Positions 20,506-29,989 are shown, counted from the first letter of the stretch. The stretch: DNA of 64,000 bases from an uncultured Hyphomicrobium sp. (GCA_934555825.1 CAKTFJ010000002.1:469856-533855); one strand, 5' to 3'. Notes: a model not told the origin generated them from the letters alone. A program made the numbers and translations.

Positions 20506-21093
20506 ATGCTCGACCGGGAACTCCACTACCAGATGCCTTTCGAGCGGCTGGCGAAGCTCAGTCGTTCGGCGAGCCGCAAGGCGTTCTCGACATCGTGGTA
20601 TCTGATGTGGGCGCTTCTCGGTGCGTATTTCGTGCTGCTTGTCGTGATGGTTTTGTCTGCCGACACCATCGCGCGTGTTGAGCGGGATGCGGGCATCCCG
20701 TGGTGGGCTTGGATGGTGGCGCTGGCCGCCTTTTTAATTGGCGGGCTGCTGCTTTTGCGGCGGAGAGGACAGCAGCAGGTCAAGGCCCGTGCGAACTACG
20801 ACAGTACCGTGACCCTGCGGCAGGAGGCCGAGGGCCTCCGCTTTGCGACGCCCGAGATCGAATACTTCGTGAAGTGGCACGGCATCAGCCAGATGATGAC
20901 GATGCACGACGGGATCGTCGTGTCGCACGGCTCGTTGTTTTTCTTGATACCCGACGCCGCGTTTGCCGATCGAGGCGAGCGCGACGCGTTCGTTCGGGAC
21001 ATTCATGGCCGATTGAACAGGGCCGCGGTTGAGAGGAGCGAGACGTTCATTCGCCCTCTGTTGGACGCGGCGTCCAGCACGACAAGGACTTAA
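20506..21093 (+). CDS. YcxB-like membrane protein
   Basis: 195 residues with two predicted transmembrane helices (about 29-50 LMWALLGAYFVLLVVMVL and 67-87 WWAWMVALAAFLIGGLLLL). The soluble C-terminal domain carries the YcxB-like pattern YFVKWHGISQMMTMHDGIVV and LFFLIPDAAF, with a basic linker RRRGQQQ. The family is of unknown function. It is inserted between rbfA and truB, 6 nt after the former and 1 nt before the latter, so it is translated with the translation operon. Its role there is unknown. Confidence 0.75.
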   Translation: MLDRELHYQMPFERLAKLSRSASRKAFSTSWYLMWALLGAYFVLLVVMVLSADTIARVERDAGIPWWAWMVALAAFLIGGLLLLRRRGQQQVKARANYDSTVTLRQEAEGLRFATPEIEYFVKWHGISQMMTMHDGIVVSHGSLFFLIPDAAFADRGERDAFVRDIHGRLNRAAVERSETFIRPLLDAASSTTRT

Positions 21094-21094
21094 A

Positions 21095-22012
21095 GTGGCA
21101 CGACGCAAGAAGGGTAATCCGGTTCACGGGTGGTTGGTGCTCGATAAGCCGTTCGAGATGACGTCGACGCGCGCTGTCGGCATTCTGAAGCGGCTTTATT
21201 TCGCGCAGAAGGTTGGGCACGCAGGCACGCTCGATCCGCTCGCGACGGGAATCCTGCCGATCGCTTTCGGGGAGGCGACGAAGACGGTGCCGTTCGCCGT
21301 CGAAGGCGAGAAGGTCTATCGCTTCACCGTGCGGTGGGGTGTCGAAACGGAGACCGACGACGCGGAAGGCGAGATCGTCGCGACGGCCGACGGGCGGCCG
21401 ACGGTGGAAGACATCGAGGCGCTGCTTTCGCAATTCACTGGCGAGATTATGCAGGTGCCGCCGAAGTTCTCCGCGATCAAGGTAGATGGTGAGCGGGCGT
21501 ATGCTCTGGCCCGCGACGGCGAGGACGTGGTGCTCGATCCGCGTCCGGTGGTGATCGACGAGTTGAGGCTGGTCGACGTTCCGGATGATGATACAGCCGT
21601 GTTCGAGGCGCGCTGCGGAAAGGGCACTTATGTGCGTGCCATTGCGCGTGACATGGGCCGAGCGCTGGGCTGCCGGGGGCATGTGATCGCGTTGAGGCGT
21701 GCGCGCGTGGGCCCGTTCAGCGAGGAGAATGCCGTGAGCCTCGAAGAGATCGAGGATGCGGCGGACGCTGGCGAGGACCTAACGACGTTCTTGCAGCCGG
21801 TCGAGATGGCGCTGGGCGAGGTGCTGGAACTCAACGTCAGCCCCCAAGATGCGGCGGATTTGGCGCAAGGGCGCAGCGTCCTCATCCGCGGGCGCGACGC
21901 GCCGATTCTGGGCGGGGCGGCCTATGCCATGTCGAAGGGGCGGATCATCGCGCTCGGCGAGATCGAGAGGGGCGCGCTTCACCCGACGCGAGTGTTCAAT
22001 TTCGGGGGGTAG
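21095..22012 (+). CDS. truB: tRNA pseudouridine(55) synthase TruB
   Basis: 305-residue pseudouridine synthase that makes psi55 in tRNAs. The catalytic Asp lies in HAGTLDPLATGILPIAFGEATK (about residues 37-58). Other signatures are GWLVLDKPFEMTSTRAV, EIMQVPPKFSAIKVDGERAY and GTYVRAIARDMGRALG. The GTG start at 21095 is preceded by AAGGA. The C-terminal extension is a PUA-like part. It follows the YcxB-like gene immediately. Confidence 0.97.
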   Translation: MARRKKGNPVHGWLVLDKPFEMTSTRAVGILKRLYFAQKVGHAGTLDPLATGILPIAFGEATKTVPFAVEGEKVYRFTVRWGVETETDDAEGEIVATADGRPTVEDIEALLSQFTGEIMQVPPKFSAIKVDGERAYALARDGEDVVLDPRPVVIDELRLVDVPDDDTAVFEARCGKGTYVRAIARDMGRALGCRGHVIALRRARVGPFSEENAVSLEEIEDAADAGEDLTTFLQPVEMALGEVLELNVSPQDAADLAQGRSVLIRGRDAPILGGAAYAMSKGRIIALGEIERGALHPTRVFNFGG

Positions 22013-22079
22013 GGCGGCAATGCAACCTTCGGGCGGTGGTCTCGTAACTTTCTGATTGTGCTTGTGCAATTAATTGCAT

Positions 22080-22107
22080 TTGCGCGGGTTTCCATGGTGT
22101 GTATAAA
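22080..22107 (+). promoter_or_regulatory. Candidate rpsO promoter
   Basis: TTGCGC (22080-22085), a 16-nt spacer and TATAAA (22102-22107) lie about 125 nt upstream of rpsO, leaving a leader of roughly 115 nt. S15 leaders often bind S15 itself, but I cannot assign a specific fold here. Confidence 0.4.
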
Positions 22108-22230
22108 GCGCCATCCCGTCTGCGCCTTGGGTGCGGACGGCGATTTTATTTGCGACCTGGCTGGACGACATCCCGGCTATGGCCGCCTCTCAGGCAGCTC
22201 TGCTGCCCTCCAACTCGAAAGGAGCCTCCG

Positions 22231-22500
22231 ATGTCGCTGACGCTGGAACAGAAGACCAAGATCATCAAGGACAACGCCACCAAGGCGAACGACACCGGCT
22301 CGCCGGAAGTTCAGGTGGCCATCCTGACCGAGCGCATCAACGGCCTCACCGAGCACTTCAAAGCGCACAAGAAGGACAACCATTCGCGCCGCGGCCTGCT
22401 CAAGATGGTGAGCCAGCGCAGGCAGTTGCTCGACTACGTCAAGCGCAAGGACGAAGCGCGCTATCAGAAGCTCATCGAGAAGCTGGGAATTCGTCGCTAA
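22231..22500 (+). CDS. rpsO: 30S ribosomal protein S15
   Basis: 89-residue S15, a primary binder of the central domain of 16S rRNA. The signature is [21 protein letters not shown] followed by [32 protein letters not shown] 22231 follows AAAGGAG. Order truB-rpsO-pnp is universally conserved in proteobacteria, and rpsO is often autoregulated by its own 5' leader. Confidence 0.98.
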   Translation: MSLTLEQKTKIIKDNATKANDTGSPEVQVAILTERINGLTEHFKAHKKDNHSRRGLLKMVSQRRQLLDYVKRKDEARYQKLIEKLGIRR

Positions 22501-22676
22501 TCGCCGAGTTCCGGCTAGCGATGATGGCTTCGAGCCTGAAGACGTTGACCTTTTCGCGAATGTCGTGAACGCGCGGCGCCGCCACCCTTTTTGGGTTCGC
22601 GGCGCTGTCCGCATTCGTGCTAAGGAAGCCGCGCATCAAAAAAGACATGAAACAGAGATAGAACGAAAGAACGCAC

Positions 22677-24866
22677 ATGTTCGATATTCATCGCGTGGAG
22701 ATTGAATGGGGCGGGCGTACGCTCAAGCTTGAGACCGGGCATATGGCCCGGCAGGCCGACGCCGCCGTTTACGCTCAGTACGGCGAGACCAGCGTGCTCG
22801 CGACCGTCGTCGGCGCCAAGAGCCCGAAGCCTGGCATCGACTTCTTCCCGCTCACCGTGAATTACCAGGAGCGCACGTATGCCGCCGGCAAGATCCCGGG
22901 CGGGTACTTCAAGCGCGAGGGCCGTCCCACCGAGAAGGAGACGCTGACCAGCCGTCTCATCGACCGCCCGATCCGTCCGCTGTTCGTCGAGGGTTTCAAG
23001 AACGAAGTGCAGGTCGTCGTGACCGTGCTTTCGCATGACCTCGAAAACGATCCCGACATCGTCGGCATGGTTGCGGCGTCCGCGGCGCTGACGCTTTCCG
23101 GCCTGCCGTTCCTCGGGCCCATCGCGGCTGCCCGCGTCGGCGTCATCGGCGGCGAGTGCGTGCTGAACCCGATGATCGACGAGATGACCGAGAGCGATCT
23201 CGATCTCGTGATCGCAGGCACGCAGGATGCCGTGATGATGGTCGAGAGCGAGGCCAAGGAACTCTCCGAAGAGAAGATGCTCGAAGCCGTCATGTTCGGC
23301 CACAAGCACTTCCAGTCGGTGATCCAGGCGATCATCAAGCTTGCCGAGAAGGCCGCCAAGGAGCCGTGGGACATCCAGATCCCCGACAAGACGAAGTACA
23401 AGGATCAGGTGACCGCGCTCGCCGGCGATCTGCTCAAGACCGCCTTCTCCACAAAGGAGAAGGGCAAGCGGCAGGATCTCGTTGCCGAAGCCAAGAAGAA
23501 GGTGGTGGAAGGCATCGCTCTTCCGGACGATCCGGCGGAGAAGGTGCTGCTCTCTGACGCGTTCAAGACGCTCGAAATGGACATCATGCGCGGCGACGTC
23601 CTGAAGACGAAGCGGCGCATCGACGGGCGCGATCTTGAAACCGTACGTCCGATCCTGTCCGAAGTGCACGTGCTGCCGCGCACGCACGGTTCGGCACTGT
23701 TCACGCGTGGCGAGACGCAGGCGCTTGTCGTCGCGACGCTCGGCACCGGCGAGGATGAGCAGTACGTCGATGCGCTGGAAGGCACCCGCAAGGAACGCTT
23801 CCTGCTGCATTACAACTTCCCGCCCTACTCGGTGGGTGAGACGGGCCGCATGGGTTCGCCCGGCCGCCGCGAAATCGGCCACGGCAAGCTTGCCTGGCGC
23901 GCCGTTCGGCCGCTGCTGCCCAAGAACGATGAGTTCCCGTACACGCTGCGCGTCGTCTCGGAGATCACCGAGAGCAACGGTTCGTCTTCGATGGCGACGG
24001 TTTGCGGCACCTCGCTCGCGCTGATGGACGCCGGCGTGCCCTTGAAGTCGCCGGTCGCGGGCATCGCGATGGGTCTCATCAAGGAAGGCGACGACTTCGC
24101 TGTTCTTTCGGACATTCTCGGTGACGAGGATCACCTTGGCGACATGGACTTCAAGGTTGCGGGCACCGAGAACGGTGTCACCGCGCTGCAGATGGACATC
24201 AAGATCACCGGCATCACCGAGGAGATCATGAAGATCGCCCTCGCACAGGCGAACAAGGGCCGTCTGCACATCCTCGGCGAGATGTCGAAGGCGCTGACGG
24301 GGGCCCGCGAGGAGCTTGGCGAGTACGCGCCGCGCATCGAGACGATCAAAATCCCGACCGACAAGATCCGCGAAGTGATCGGTTCGGGCGGCTCCGTGAT
24401 CCGCTCGATCGTGGAAGAGAGCGGCGCGAAGATCGACATCAACGACGACGGCACGGTGAAGATCGCCGCCGCCAAGCGCGAGAGCATCGAAGCGGCCCTC
24501 GAACGCATCAAGTCCATCACGTCCGAGCCCGAGGTCGGCCAGATCTACAAGGGCAAGGTCGTCAAGATCATGGAGTTCGGCGCGTTCGTAAACTTCTTCG
24601 GCGCGAAGGACGGTCTCGTTCACATTTCGCAGCTTTCGCAGGGCCGTCCGCAGACGGTTGGCGAAGTCGTGAAGGAGGGGCAGGAAGTCTACGTGAAGCT
24701 TCTCGGCTTCGATGATCGCGGCAAGGTTCGTCTCTCGATGAAGATCGTCGATCAGGAGACGGGCAAGGAAATTCCGCGTGCCGAAGGCGAGCCGGAAGAG
24801 GTGTTCTCGGCTGAGCGTCCGCCGCGCCGCGAGCGCGAGGGTGGCCCGCGCCGTCGTCGCGACTAA
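22677..24866 (+). CDS. pnp: Polyribonucleotide nucleotidyltransferase (PNPase)
   Basis: 729-residue phosphorolytic 3'-5' exoribonuclease and degradosome component. Two RNase PH domains (about 1-225 and 315-540) flank an alpha-helical linker. The first shows [30 protein letters not shown], and the second [23 protein letters not shown] domain ([15 protein letters not shown], about 565) and an S1 domain ([28 protein letters not shown], about 620) follow. The C-terminal tail is Arg/Glu-rich. It follows rpsO after 176 nt, and a terminator lies 20 nt behind. Confidence 0.98.
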   Translation: MFDIHRVEIEWGGRTLKLETGHMARQADAAVYAQYGETSVLATVVGAKSPKPGIDFFPLTVNYQERTYAAGKIPGGYFKREGRPTEKETLTSRLIDRPIRPLFVEGFKNEVQVVVTVLSHDLENDPDIVGMVAASAALTLSGLPFLGPIAAARVGVIGGECVLNPMIDEMTESDLDLVIAGTQDAVMMVESEAKELSEEKMLEAVMFGHKHFQSVIQAIIKLAEKAAKEPWDIQIPDKTKYKDQVTALAGDLLKTAFSTKEKGKRQDLVAEAKKKVVEGIALPDDPAEKVLLSDAFKTLEMDIMRGDVLKTKRRIDGRDLETVRPILSEVHVLPRTHGSALFTRGETQALVVATLGTGEDEQYVDALEGTRKERFLLHYNFPPYSVGETGRMGSPGRREIGHGKLAWRAVRPLLPKNDEFPYTLRVVSEITESNGSSSMATVCGTSLALMDAGVPLKSPVAGIAMGLIKEGDDFAVLSDILGDEDHLGDMDFKVAGTENGVTALQMDIKITGITEEIMKIALAQANKGRLHILGEMSKALTGAREELGEYAPRIETIKIPTDKIREVIGSGGSVIRSIVEESGAKIDINDDGTVKIAAAKRESIEAALERIKSITSEPEVGQIYKGKVVKIMEFGAFVNFFGAKDGLVHISQLSQGRPQTVGEVVKEGQEVYVKLLGFDDRGKVRLSMKIVDQETGKEIPRAEGEPEEVFSAERPPRREREGGPRRRRD

Positions 24867-24886
24867 TCTTCCAAAAATGACCTGGG

Positions 24887-24918
24887 AACGGCGGCGGCGA
24901 ATTCGCCGCCGTTTCTGT
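24887..24918 (+). terminator. Terminator after pnp
   Basis: Stem AACGGCGGCG / CGCCGCCGTT with a 7-nt loop, followed by TCTGTTT. The T-run is imperfect, but the position is 20 nt after pnp. Confidence 0.65.
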
Positions 24919-24930
24919 TTGGAGCAAGCG

Positions 24931-25279
24931 ATGGCGCGATCCGATCTTCCCGGCGAGGCGGTGTTCCGGCTGCATGCCGATCCGGATGCGGCGGGGGTTG
25001 CCGCTGAGCGTCTTTTCGAGCGCGTCGCGGCCGAGTTAGAGGCGCTGTTGCCCGCTTCGGCGGATGTCCGTCACATTGGTGCGACGGCTGTACCGGGCTG
25101 CCTGACGAAGGGCGATCTCGGGTGCAGACGATTACTTTCATCTGTTTGTCGATGCGCTGAAGGCAGATCCAGCGCTTGTCGAAGCGTATAACGCGCTCAA
25201 GGTGCGTTTCGCCGGGCAGCCGATGGAACTCTATCGTGAGGCGAAGAGCGCGTTCATTCGCAACGCGCTCGCTCGTTAG
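24931..25279 (+). pseudogene. GrpB-family pseudogene, internal deletion and frameshift
   Basis: The first frame (ATG 24931, after GGAG) encodes a GrpB-like N-terminus ending in RHIGATAVPGCLTKGDL, matching the family's nucleotidyltransferase-like IGSTAVPG-type signature. Coding then breaks at about nt 25120. A second frame resumes as DDYFHLFVDALKADPALVEA and runs to a stop at 25277-25279 with the family's normal C-terminal helices. About 50 residues that should lie between the halves are missing. The two halves together look like one decayed gene, not two genes. The first frame also runs on a few codons to 25191. Its end touches the convergent chelatase gene. Confidence 0.8.
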
Positions 25280-26007
25280 GACTGAGCGAGGTTCGCGGTC
25301 AGGGCGGCGGCGATGAGGGGCGCGACAGCGGGGCTGTTTCCGATGGCGCCGGCATAGACTGCATTCGCGCCCGTTTCCGCGATGGCGTCCGGCACGTCTT
25401 CCCCGCCATGCATTCCCTCTCCGAAAAAGAAACCCGCGACGACGGTCGGCGTTGGGCTGGCGGCGAGCATGTCATCCAGGAACGGTTCCTCCTCAAGGAA
25501 TGCAGTGGTGACGCTCGCGAAGCGCCGCGCGATAGCCGCGCGGGCGGCCGCTTTGCGCGTGGCGTTGGCGGAAGCGGGGCCGAGCTTGGAGCCATGACCG
25601 ACGATCAGCAGGCGAGAGGTAAGGGGTTCGAATTCCCTCGTCTCCGCTGCGCTCGCAGCCTCTTGGACCAGAATGTCCGATAGCGCGGGATCGAGGCCGA
25701 GGGGAGCGAGAATGCTCGGTTCCGGTCGGACGCCGACAGCCTCGACGCGCTCGCGCACTTTGCGCATGAAGTAGCCGTCCGCCATGAACAGCGGATAAAC
25801 GGCGATCCTGCTTGCACCAGAGGCGACTGCTTGCGCGAGAGCGTCTTCCAGAGTCGGTTCACCCTTGAGCACGCCTGGCGTGACAACCGTGATGCCGGTC
25901 AGCGCACGCACGGCATCGGCCTGGGCACGCAATGCGGCGTTAGGCGCAACGCCGCCGCGGTCGCCATGTGCGACGAGGACGGCGGCGTGTGGCGGTGCTG
26001 GGTTCAT
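25276..26007 (-). CDS. Sirohydrochlorin/cobalt chelatase-like protein (CbiX/SirB)
   Basis: 243 residues of two CbiX-type lobes. The first has AVLVAHGDRGG with the metal-site histidine; the second has LLIVGHGSKLGP and FFFGEGMHGGEDVPDA. The family inserts metal (Fe, Co or Ni) into sirohydrochlorin for siroheme or cobalamin synthesis. ATG at 26007 (read on the minus strand) overlaps DUF4202 by 4 nt. No siroheme genes are in the window, so metal choice is unknown. Confidence 0.82.
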   Translation of the reverse strand: MNPAPPHAAVLVAHGDRGGVAPNAALRAQADAVRALTGITVVTPGVLKGEPTLEDALAQAVASGASRIAVYPLFMADGYFMRKVRERVEAVGVRPEPSILAPLGLDPALSDILVQEAASAAETREFEPLTSRLLIVGHGSKLGPASANATRKAAARAAIARRFASVTTAFLEEEPFLDDMLAASPTPTVVAGFFFGEGMHGGEDVPDAIAETGANAVYAGAIGNSPAVAPLIAAALTANLAQS

Positions 26008-26600
26008 GACCCTGCCGATGCTTGAGCGACGGCGGCTTCGAGCGCGCTGCGAACACCCGGCGATAGATCGAGCGATCTGGCTGCTTCGTGTCCGTGCGCC
26101 GACATCTTGGCGAGCGTTTTTACGAGGATCGTGACGACTTTCTCGGGCGGGTGCTTGGCTGCGAAATCGTCGGCGTAGTGGGCAAGAAAGACGAGGGCTG
26201 CGATGTCTTCGAGCGCCTGCGTTTCTGCATCGCGGCGAAGGTTCTCTTTGCGCAGCAGCGTGCCGACGCGGGCGATCTCGTCGGCATTGTAACCTGTGGT
26301 TTCCAGGATCTCGCTCGTCCATTCCGCGTGTTTACGGCCGAGCTCTTTGCGCCAGCGTAGATAGCCTGGCCGATCCATTGGATAGCTGTCGCGTGGGATC
26401 TCCCAGCGGCGGATGTGTTGGGCGCGCACGGCGATTTGCAATAGCTCTGAGGCGTCCGGATAGACGCGTACGAGCATGGCCGACATGCGCTCGCCATAGA
26501 TCAGCTCGGCCGGTATGCGCGTGCCGTCGATCTCGACGGTGTTTGGATCCTGCCGGTTCGCCGCGTCGATGCCGGCGATGGCTTTGGTCAGGCGGCTCAT
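26004..26600 (-). CDS. DUF4202 family protein
   Basis: 198 residues resembling DUF4202: RVYPDASELLQIAVRAQHIRRWEIPR, DRPGYLRWRKELGRKHAE, and LEDIAALVFLAHYADDFAAKHP. Function is unproven. The family usually sits beside sirohydrochlorin chelatase or sulfite/siroheme genes, as here, where its stop overlaps the chelatase start. A link to sulfur or siroheme metabolism is inferred from that neighbourhood. No clear catalytic motif is apparent. Confidence 0.85.
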   Translation of the reverse strand: MSRLTKAIAGIDAANRQDPNTVEIDGTRIPAELIYGERMSAMLVRVYPDASELLQIAVRAQHIRRWEIPRDSYPMDRPGYLRWRKELGRKHAEWTSEILETTGYNADEIARVGTLLRKENLRRDAETQALEDIAALVFLAHYADDFAAKHPPEKVVTILVKTLAKMSAHGHEAARSLDLSPGVRSALEAAVAQASAGS

Positions 26601-26625
26601 ATTTGGCGTCTCACGTTTCTTGCCT

Positions 26626-26985
26626 TCACAAGGGGCCTTTGAAGATGAAATAGGCGCCGGCGATGATCAGCGCAAAGCCGACGGCGTGATTGATCGTGAG
26701 CGGCTCCTTCAGAAACCATACGGAGAAGCCTGCGAATACCAGCAGCGTGAGTACTTCCTGGATGGTCTTCAACTCGGCCGCGGTGTAGGTGCCGTGGCCC
26801 ATGCGGTTGGCGGGGACTGCGAGGCAATACTCGAAGAATGCGATGCCCCAGCTTGCCAGGATGACGATCCAGATGGGCGCGGCCTTGAACTTCAAGTGGC
26901 CGTACCATGCGAACGTCATGAACACGTTCGACACGGCGAGGAGGAGAATTGGGGCGACGTAGCTCGGCGATCCGACGCTCGACAA
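26626..26985 (-). CDS. DUF486 / DMT-type small membrane protein
   Basis: 119-residue inner-membrane protein with four hydrophobic stretches (LLLAVSNVFMTFAWYG, APIWIVILASWGIAFFEYCLAV, LTLLVFAGFSVWFL, HAVGFALIIAGAYFIF). It matches the DUF486 family, a four-helix half of the drug/metabolite transporter superfamily. The motif VPANRMGHGTYTAAELKTIQE is characteristic. Substrate is unknown. It lies 25 nt downstream of neither operon partner obviously; DUF4202 follows it on the same strand. Confidence 0.88.
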   Translation of the reverse strand: MSSVGSPSYVAPILLLAVSNVFMTFAWYGHLKFKAAPIWIVILASWGIAFFEYCLAVPANRMGHGTYTAAELKTIQEVLTLLVFAGFSVWFLKEPLTINHAVGFALIIAGAYFIFKGPL

Positions 26986-27068
26986 GGGGGGCCTCCGGAA
27001 TTGCAGTTAAATGGTGTGTCACCGTAGTCGAACGGCCGTTGAGGCGACAGGGGTGCGCGAGACGGAAC

Positions 27069-27100
27069 GAAAAACGCGCCCGCCAAGGGAGCGGGCGCGT
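27069..27100 (-). terminator. Terminator after superoxide dismutase gene
   Basis: Read on the minus strand, ten-base arms ACGCGCCCGC / GCGGGCGCGT flank a short loop and are followed by TTTTTCG. It lies 30 nt past the superoxide dismutase stop. Confidence 0.8.
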
Positions 27101-27129
27101 GGTGCGATGTGCGACGGTAGGGCTTGCGG

Positions 27130-27870
27130 TCAGATGGTGAGCGTCCCGGCCTTTGCGGCGGCGTAGCGCTCGGCCACGGCGTTCCAGTTCACCACGTTCC
27201 ACCAGGCTTTCAGGTAGTCGGCGCGCTTGTTCTGGTACTTCAGGTAATAGGCGTGTTCCCAGACGTCGTTGCCGAAGAGAACGCGGGCACCTTCCATCAA
27301 CGGCGTGTCCTGGTTCGGCTTGGAAGTGAGGGCGAGCTTACCGTCCTTATCGACGGTGACGAACACCCAACCCGAGCCGAACACGCGCCCGCCTGCGGCG
27401 TTGAAATCGGTCTGGAGTTTGTCGAGGCCGCCGAGGTCGCGGTCGATAGCGTCTTTCAGTTCGCCTTCTGGGCCTGCGCCGCCGGGTGCTCCCATAATTT
27501 GCCAGAACATGGAGTGATTGGCGTGACCGCCGCCGTTGTTGCGGACGGTCGTGCGGATGCTCTCCGGCACGTCGTTAAGCTTGGTCAGCAGCTCCTCAAG
27601 AGGCAGCTTGGCGAGGTCGCCGTGCTCGGCGAGGGCCTTGTTCAGGTTCGTGACGTAGGTCTGATGGTGCTTGCCGTGGTGCAGGTTCATCGTGGCGGCG
27701 TCGATATGCGGCTCAAGCGCTGCCGGGTCATAAGGCAGAGGCGGCAGCTCGAACGGGCCTGTCGGCGTGTCGGCGAAGACGCGGCCGAAGAACGGGCCCG
27801 CCGATACGGCGGTCGCGAGCGTGGCGGCGCCGGCCGCGAAAAGGAAGCCTCGGCGATTGGGTGTCAGCAT
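27130..27870 (-). CDS. Tat-exported Fe/Mn superoxide dismutase
   Basis: 246 residues. An N-terminal twin-arginine signal, NRRGFLFAAGAATLATAVSA, precedes the mature enzyme, predicting export of the folded, metal-loaded protein to the periplasm. The dismutase ligands are visible: His in NLHHGKHHQTYV, His in GGHANHSMFW, and Asp/His in GNDVWEHAYYLKYQNKR. The enzyme converts superoxide to H2O2 and O2. Metal preference (Fe or Mn) is not settled by inspection. It is divergent from tlyA, with both promoters in the 124-nt gap. The exported form is less usual than the cytosolic one. Confidence 0.93.
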   Translation of the reverse strand: MLTPNRRGFLFAAGAATLATAVSAGPFFGRVFADTPTGPFELPPLPYDPAALEPHIDAATMNLHHGKHHQTYVTNLNKALAEHGDLAKLPLEELLTKLNDVPESIRTTVRNNGGGHANHSMFWQIMGAPGGAGPEGELKDAIDRDLGGLDKLQTDFNAAGGRVFGSGWVFVTVDKDGKLALTSKPNQDTPLMEGARVLFGNDVWEHAYYLKYQNKRADYLKAWWNVVNWNAVAERYAAAKAGTLTI

Positions 27871-27994
27871 CGGCGGTCTCCGTCATAGATTGGAAAAAAC
27901 TGTTGTGGCCTCGGATCATGGGGTCGAAACGATATATAGCGTGTGGCTACGGCAACGCTAAGGGCCATGAGAAGGTTCGGCAGGGATCACGTCC

Positions 27995-28729
27995 ATGGGG
28001 CTTCGGCTCGACAAAGTGCTTCTTTCGCGTGGGCTCGTTGGCACGCGCTCGCGGGCGCGGGACCTGATCGTGCGCGGAGCGGTGACCGTGGACGGCATCG
28101 TAGAAACCAAGCCGGGCGCGTTGGTGCGCGAAGATGTGCCGCTCGCGCTCCTTGAGGATGCGGATTACGTCTCACGTGGGAGCCTCAAGCTTCTGGCCGC
28201 GCTCGATGCGTTTGGCTTCGATCCCGCCAGCCGGGCCGCGCTGGACGTCGGTGCATCGACCGGCGGGTTCACGGAGGTGCTTTTGCGCCGCGGCGCTGCT
28301 CATGTGACGGCCGTGGACGTGGGGCATGGGCAACTCCATCCGCGGTTGGCTGACGATCCGCGTGTCACGCAGCACGAGGGGCGCGACGTGCGTACGCTTG
28401 GGCCGGATGACGTCGGTACGCCGGTCGAGGCTATCGTGGCGGATGTGAGTTTCATCTCGCTCGAAAAAGCGTTGCCGGCTGCGCTTGCGTTGGCCGCGCC
28501 GGGGGCATGGCTCGTCGCGCTCATAAAGCCGCAGTTCGAGGCGGGCCGTGAGGCTGTAGGGAAAGGCGGCATTGTGAGGGACGCGGCCGTGCGGGAGGCG
28601 CAAGCGGATAAGATCGAGACTTGGATCGCGGGGCTTGCCGGATGGCGCGTCGTCGGCCTTATCCCGTCGCCGGTTGCGGGCGGTTCGGGCAATCAGGAGT
28701 TTTTGATCGGGGCAGTGTTCGATGGTTGA
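27995..28729 (+). CDS. tlyA: TlyA family rRNA 2'-O-methyltransferase / haemolysin-like protein
   Basis: 244 residues. An N-terminal S4 RNA-binding domain (RLDKVLLSRGLVGTRSRARDLI) leads into an FtsJ-like SAM domain with ALDVGASTGGFTEVLL (about 86-101) and VADVSFISLEKALP. TlyA proteins 2'-O-methylate 16S and/or 23S rRNA; haemolysin activity is reported in some. The next gene overlaps by 8 nt. Confidence 0.93.
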   Translation: MGLRLDKVLLSRGLVGTRSRARDLIVRGAVTVDGIVETKPGALVREDVPLALLEDADYVSRGSLKLLAALDAFGFDPASRAALDVGASTGGFTEVLLRRGAAHVTAVDVGHGQLHPRLADDPRVTQHEGRDVRTLGPDDVGTPVEAIVADVSFISLEKALPAALALAAPGAWLVALIKPQFEAGREAVGKGGIVRDAAVREAQADKIETWIAGLAGWRVVGLIPSPVAGGSGNQEFLIGAVFDG

Positions 28730-29948
28730 GGGCGAGGAAGTCGAGATCGCGCGGATCGGCGCCAGGGGCGACGGCGTGGCGATGCGCGACGGCGAGCCGG
28801 TTTATGTGCCCTTCGGGCTGCCGGGCGAGCGGTGGCGTCTCGAGGGCGATGCAGGCGCGATGCGCGTGGTGGATGGGCCGGCGCGGGCTGAGCCTGTTTG
28901 CCGGCATTTCCTCCGCTGCGGGGGCTGTGTCGCGCAGCACATGCCGGACGATGTCTATCGCGAATGGAAACGGGGGCTTGTGGTCGAGGCGTTTCGCCAT
29001 CGGGGAATTGAAGCCGATGTGGCGCCGGTCGTCGTCGTGGCTGCGGGCTCGCGGCGGCGTGCGGTGCTGGGCGTCGTGCGGCGCGGGGGCGAAGTCACGC
29101 TTGGGTTTCGCGAGGAAGGGCAGCACAAGCTCGTCGATCTCGCCGAGTGTCCGGTGCTGGATCCCGCTATCGTCGCTGCGTTTTCTGGTCTGCGGACACT
29201 CGCAGGGCGCGTGCTGAAGGAAGGCGAGACCGGGAGGCTTGTGGTCACAAGGCTGGACCATGGGCTCGACGTTTCGCTCGATGCCGAACGGCGGGATTTT
29301 TCGGCGGATGAGCGGGCGGAGCTTGCGCGGCAGGCGCGGGAAATGGGTTTGTTGCGTCTGACCGTCGGCAGAGAGCCCATCGCCTCCGCCGGCCCGGCAA
29401 CCGTCACTATCGGCGGGGTTGCGATTGCCGTCGAGCCCAGCATCTTCCTGCAGGCGGTGCCGGAAGCCGAGCGCACGATTGCCGATCTCTGTGTGAGCGC
29501 ACTGCCCAAGCGCACGAAGACGGTTGTCGATCTCTTCTCGGGTGTGGGGACGCTCACCTTCCCGCTGGCGCGGCGGGCGCAGGTTACGGCGTTCGACAGC
29601 GACAAGCGGGCGATTGCGGCGCTTTCAAACGCGGTTCGCCACGCACAAGGCCTCAAGCCCGTGACGGCGCGCGTGCGCGATCTTTTCCGCGAGCCGCTTT
29701 CGGCGCGGGAGCTGCAAGGTTTCGATGCTGCCGTGTTCGATCCGCCGCGGGCCGGTGCAGCCGATCAGGCGGAGCGGCTGGCGGCCTCGAAGGTGCCTGT
29801 CGTGATCGCGGTATCCTGCAATCCGGCGACGCTGGCACGGGATGCGCGGACGCTGATCGACGGCGGATACACCATGGGGCAGGTGACGCCCGTCGATCAG
29901 TTCCTGTATTCGGCGCACGTCGAGGCGGTCGCCGTCTTCAGGCGTTAG
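28722..29948 (+). CDS. Class I SAM-dependent RNA methyltransferase (RlmD/TrmA/RumA-like)
   Basis: 408 residues of the 23S rRNA/tRNA m5U methyltransferase family. A TRAM-like N-terminus leads to cysteines in CRHFLRCGGCVAQH that fit a [4Fe-4S] site. The SAM motif is VVDLFSGVGTLTFPLA, and the catalytic region holds FDPPRAGAADQ and the nucleophile Cys in VIAVSCNPATLARD. The modified base is not certain. The start overlaps tlyA, so the pair forms an rRNA-modification operon. Confidence 0.9.
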   Translation: MVEGEEVEIARIGARGDGVAMRDGEPVYVPFGLPGERWRLEGDAGAMRVVDGPARAEPVCRHFLRCGGCVAQHMPDDVYREWKRGLVVEAFRHRGIEADVAPVVVVAAGSRRRAVLGVVRRGGEVTLGFREEGQHKLVDLAECPVLDPAIVAAFSGLRTLAGRVLKEGETGRLVVTRLDHGLDVSLDAERRDFSADERAELARQAREMGLLRLTVGREPIASAGPATVTIGGVAIAVEPSIFLQAVPEAERTIADLCVSALPKRTKTVVDLFSGVGTLTFPLARRAQVTAFDSDKRAIAALSNAVRHAQGLKPVTARVRDLFREPLSARELQGFDAAVFDPPRAGAADQAERLAASKVPVVIAVSCNPATLARDARTLIDGGYTMGQVTPVDQFLYSAHVEAVAVFRR

Positions 29949-29970
29949 AACGTTCAGCGATTTTAGGCGG

Positions 29971-29989
29971 GACGGCCTGCGGGGCCGTC
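29971..29989. terminator. Hairpin between convergent genes
   Basis: GACGGCC-TGCGG-GGCCGTC forms a seven-base stem in the 48-nt gap between the convergent methyltransferase and the small basic protein. There is no T-run on either strand, so termination is uncertain. Confidence 0.35.
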
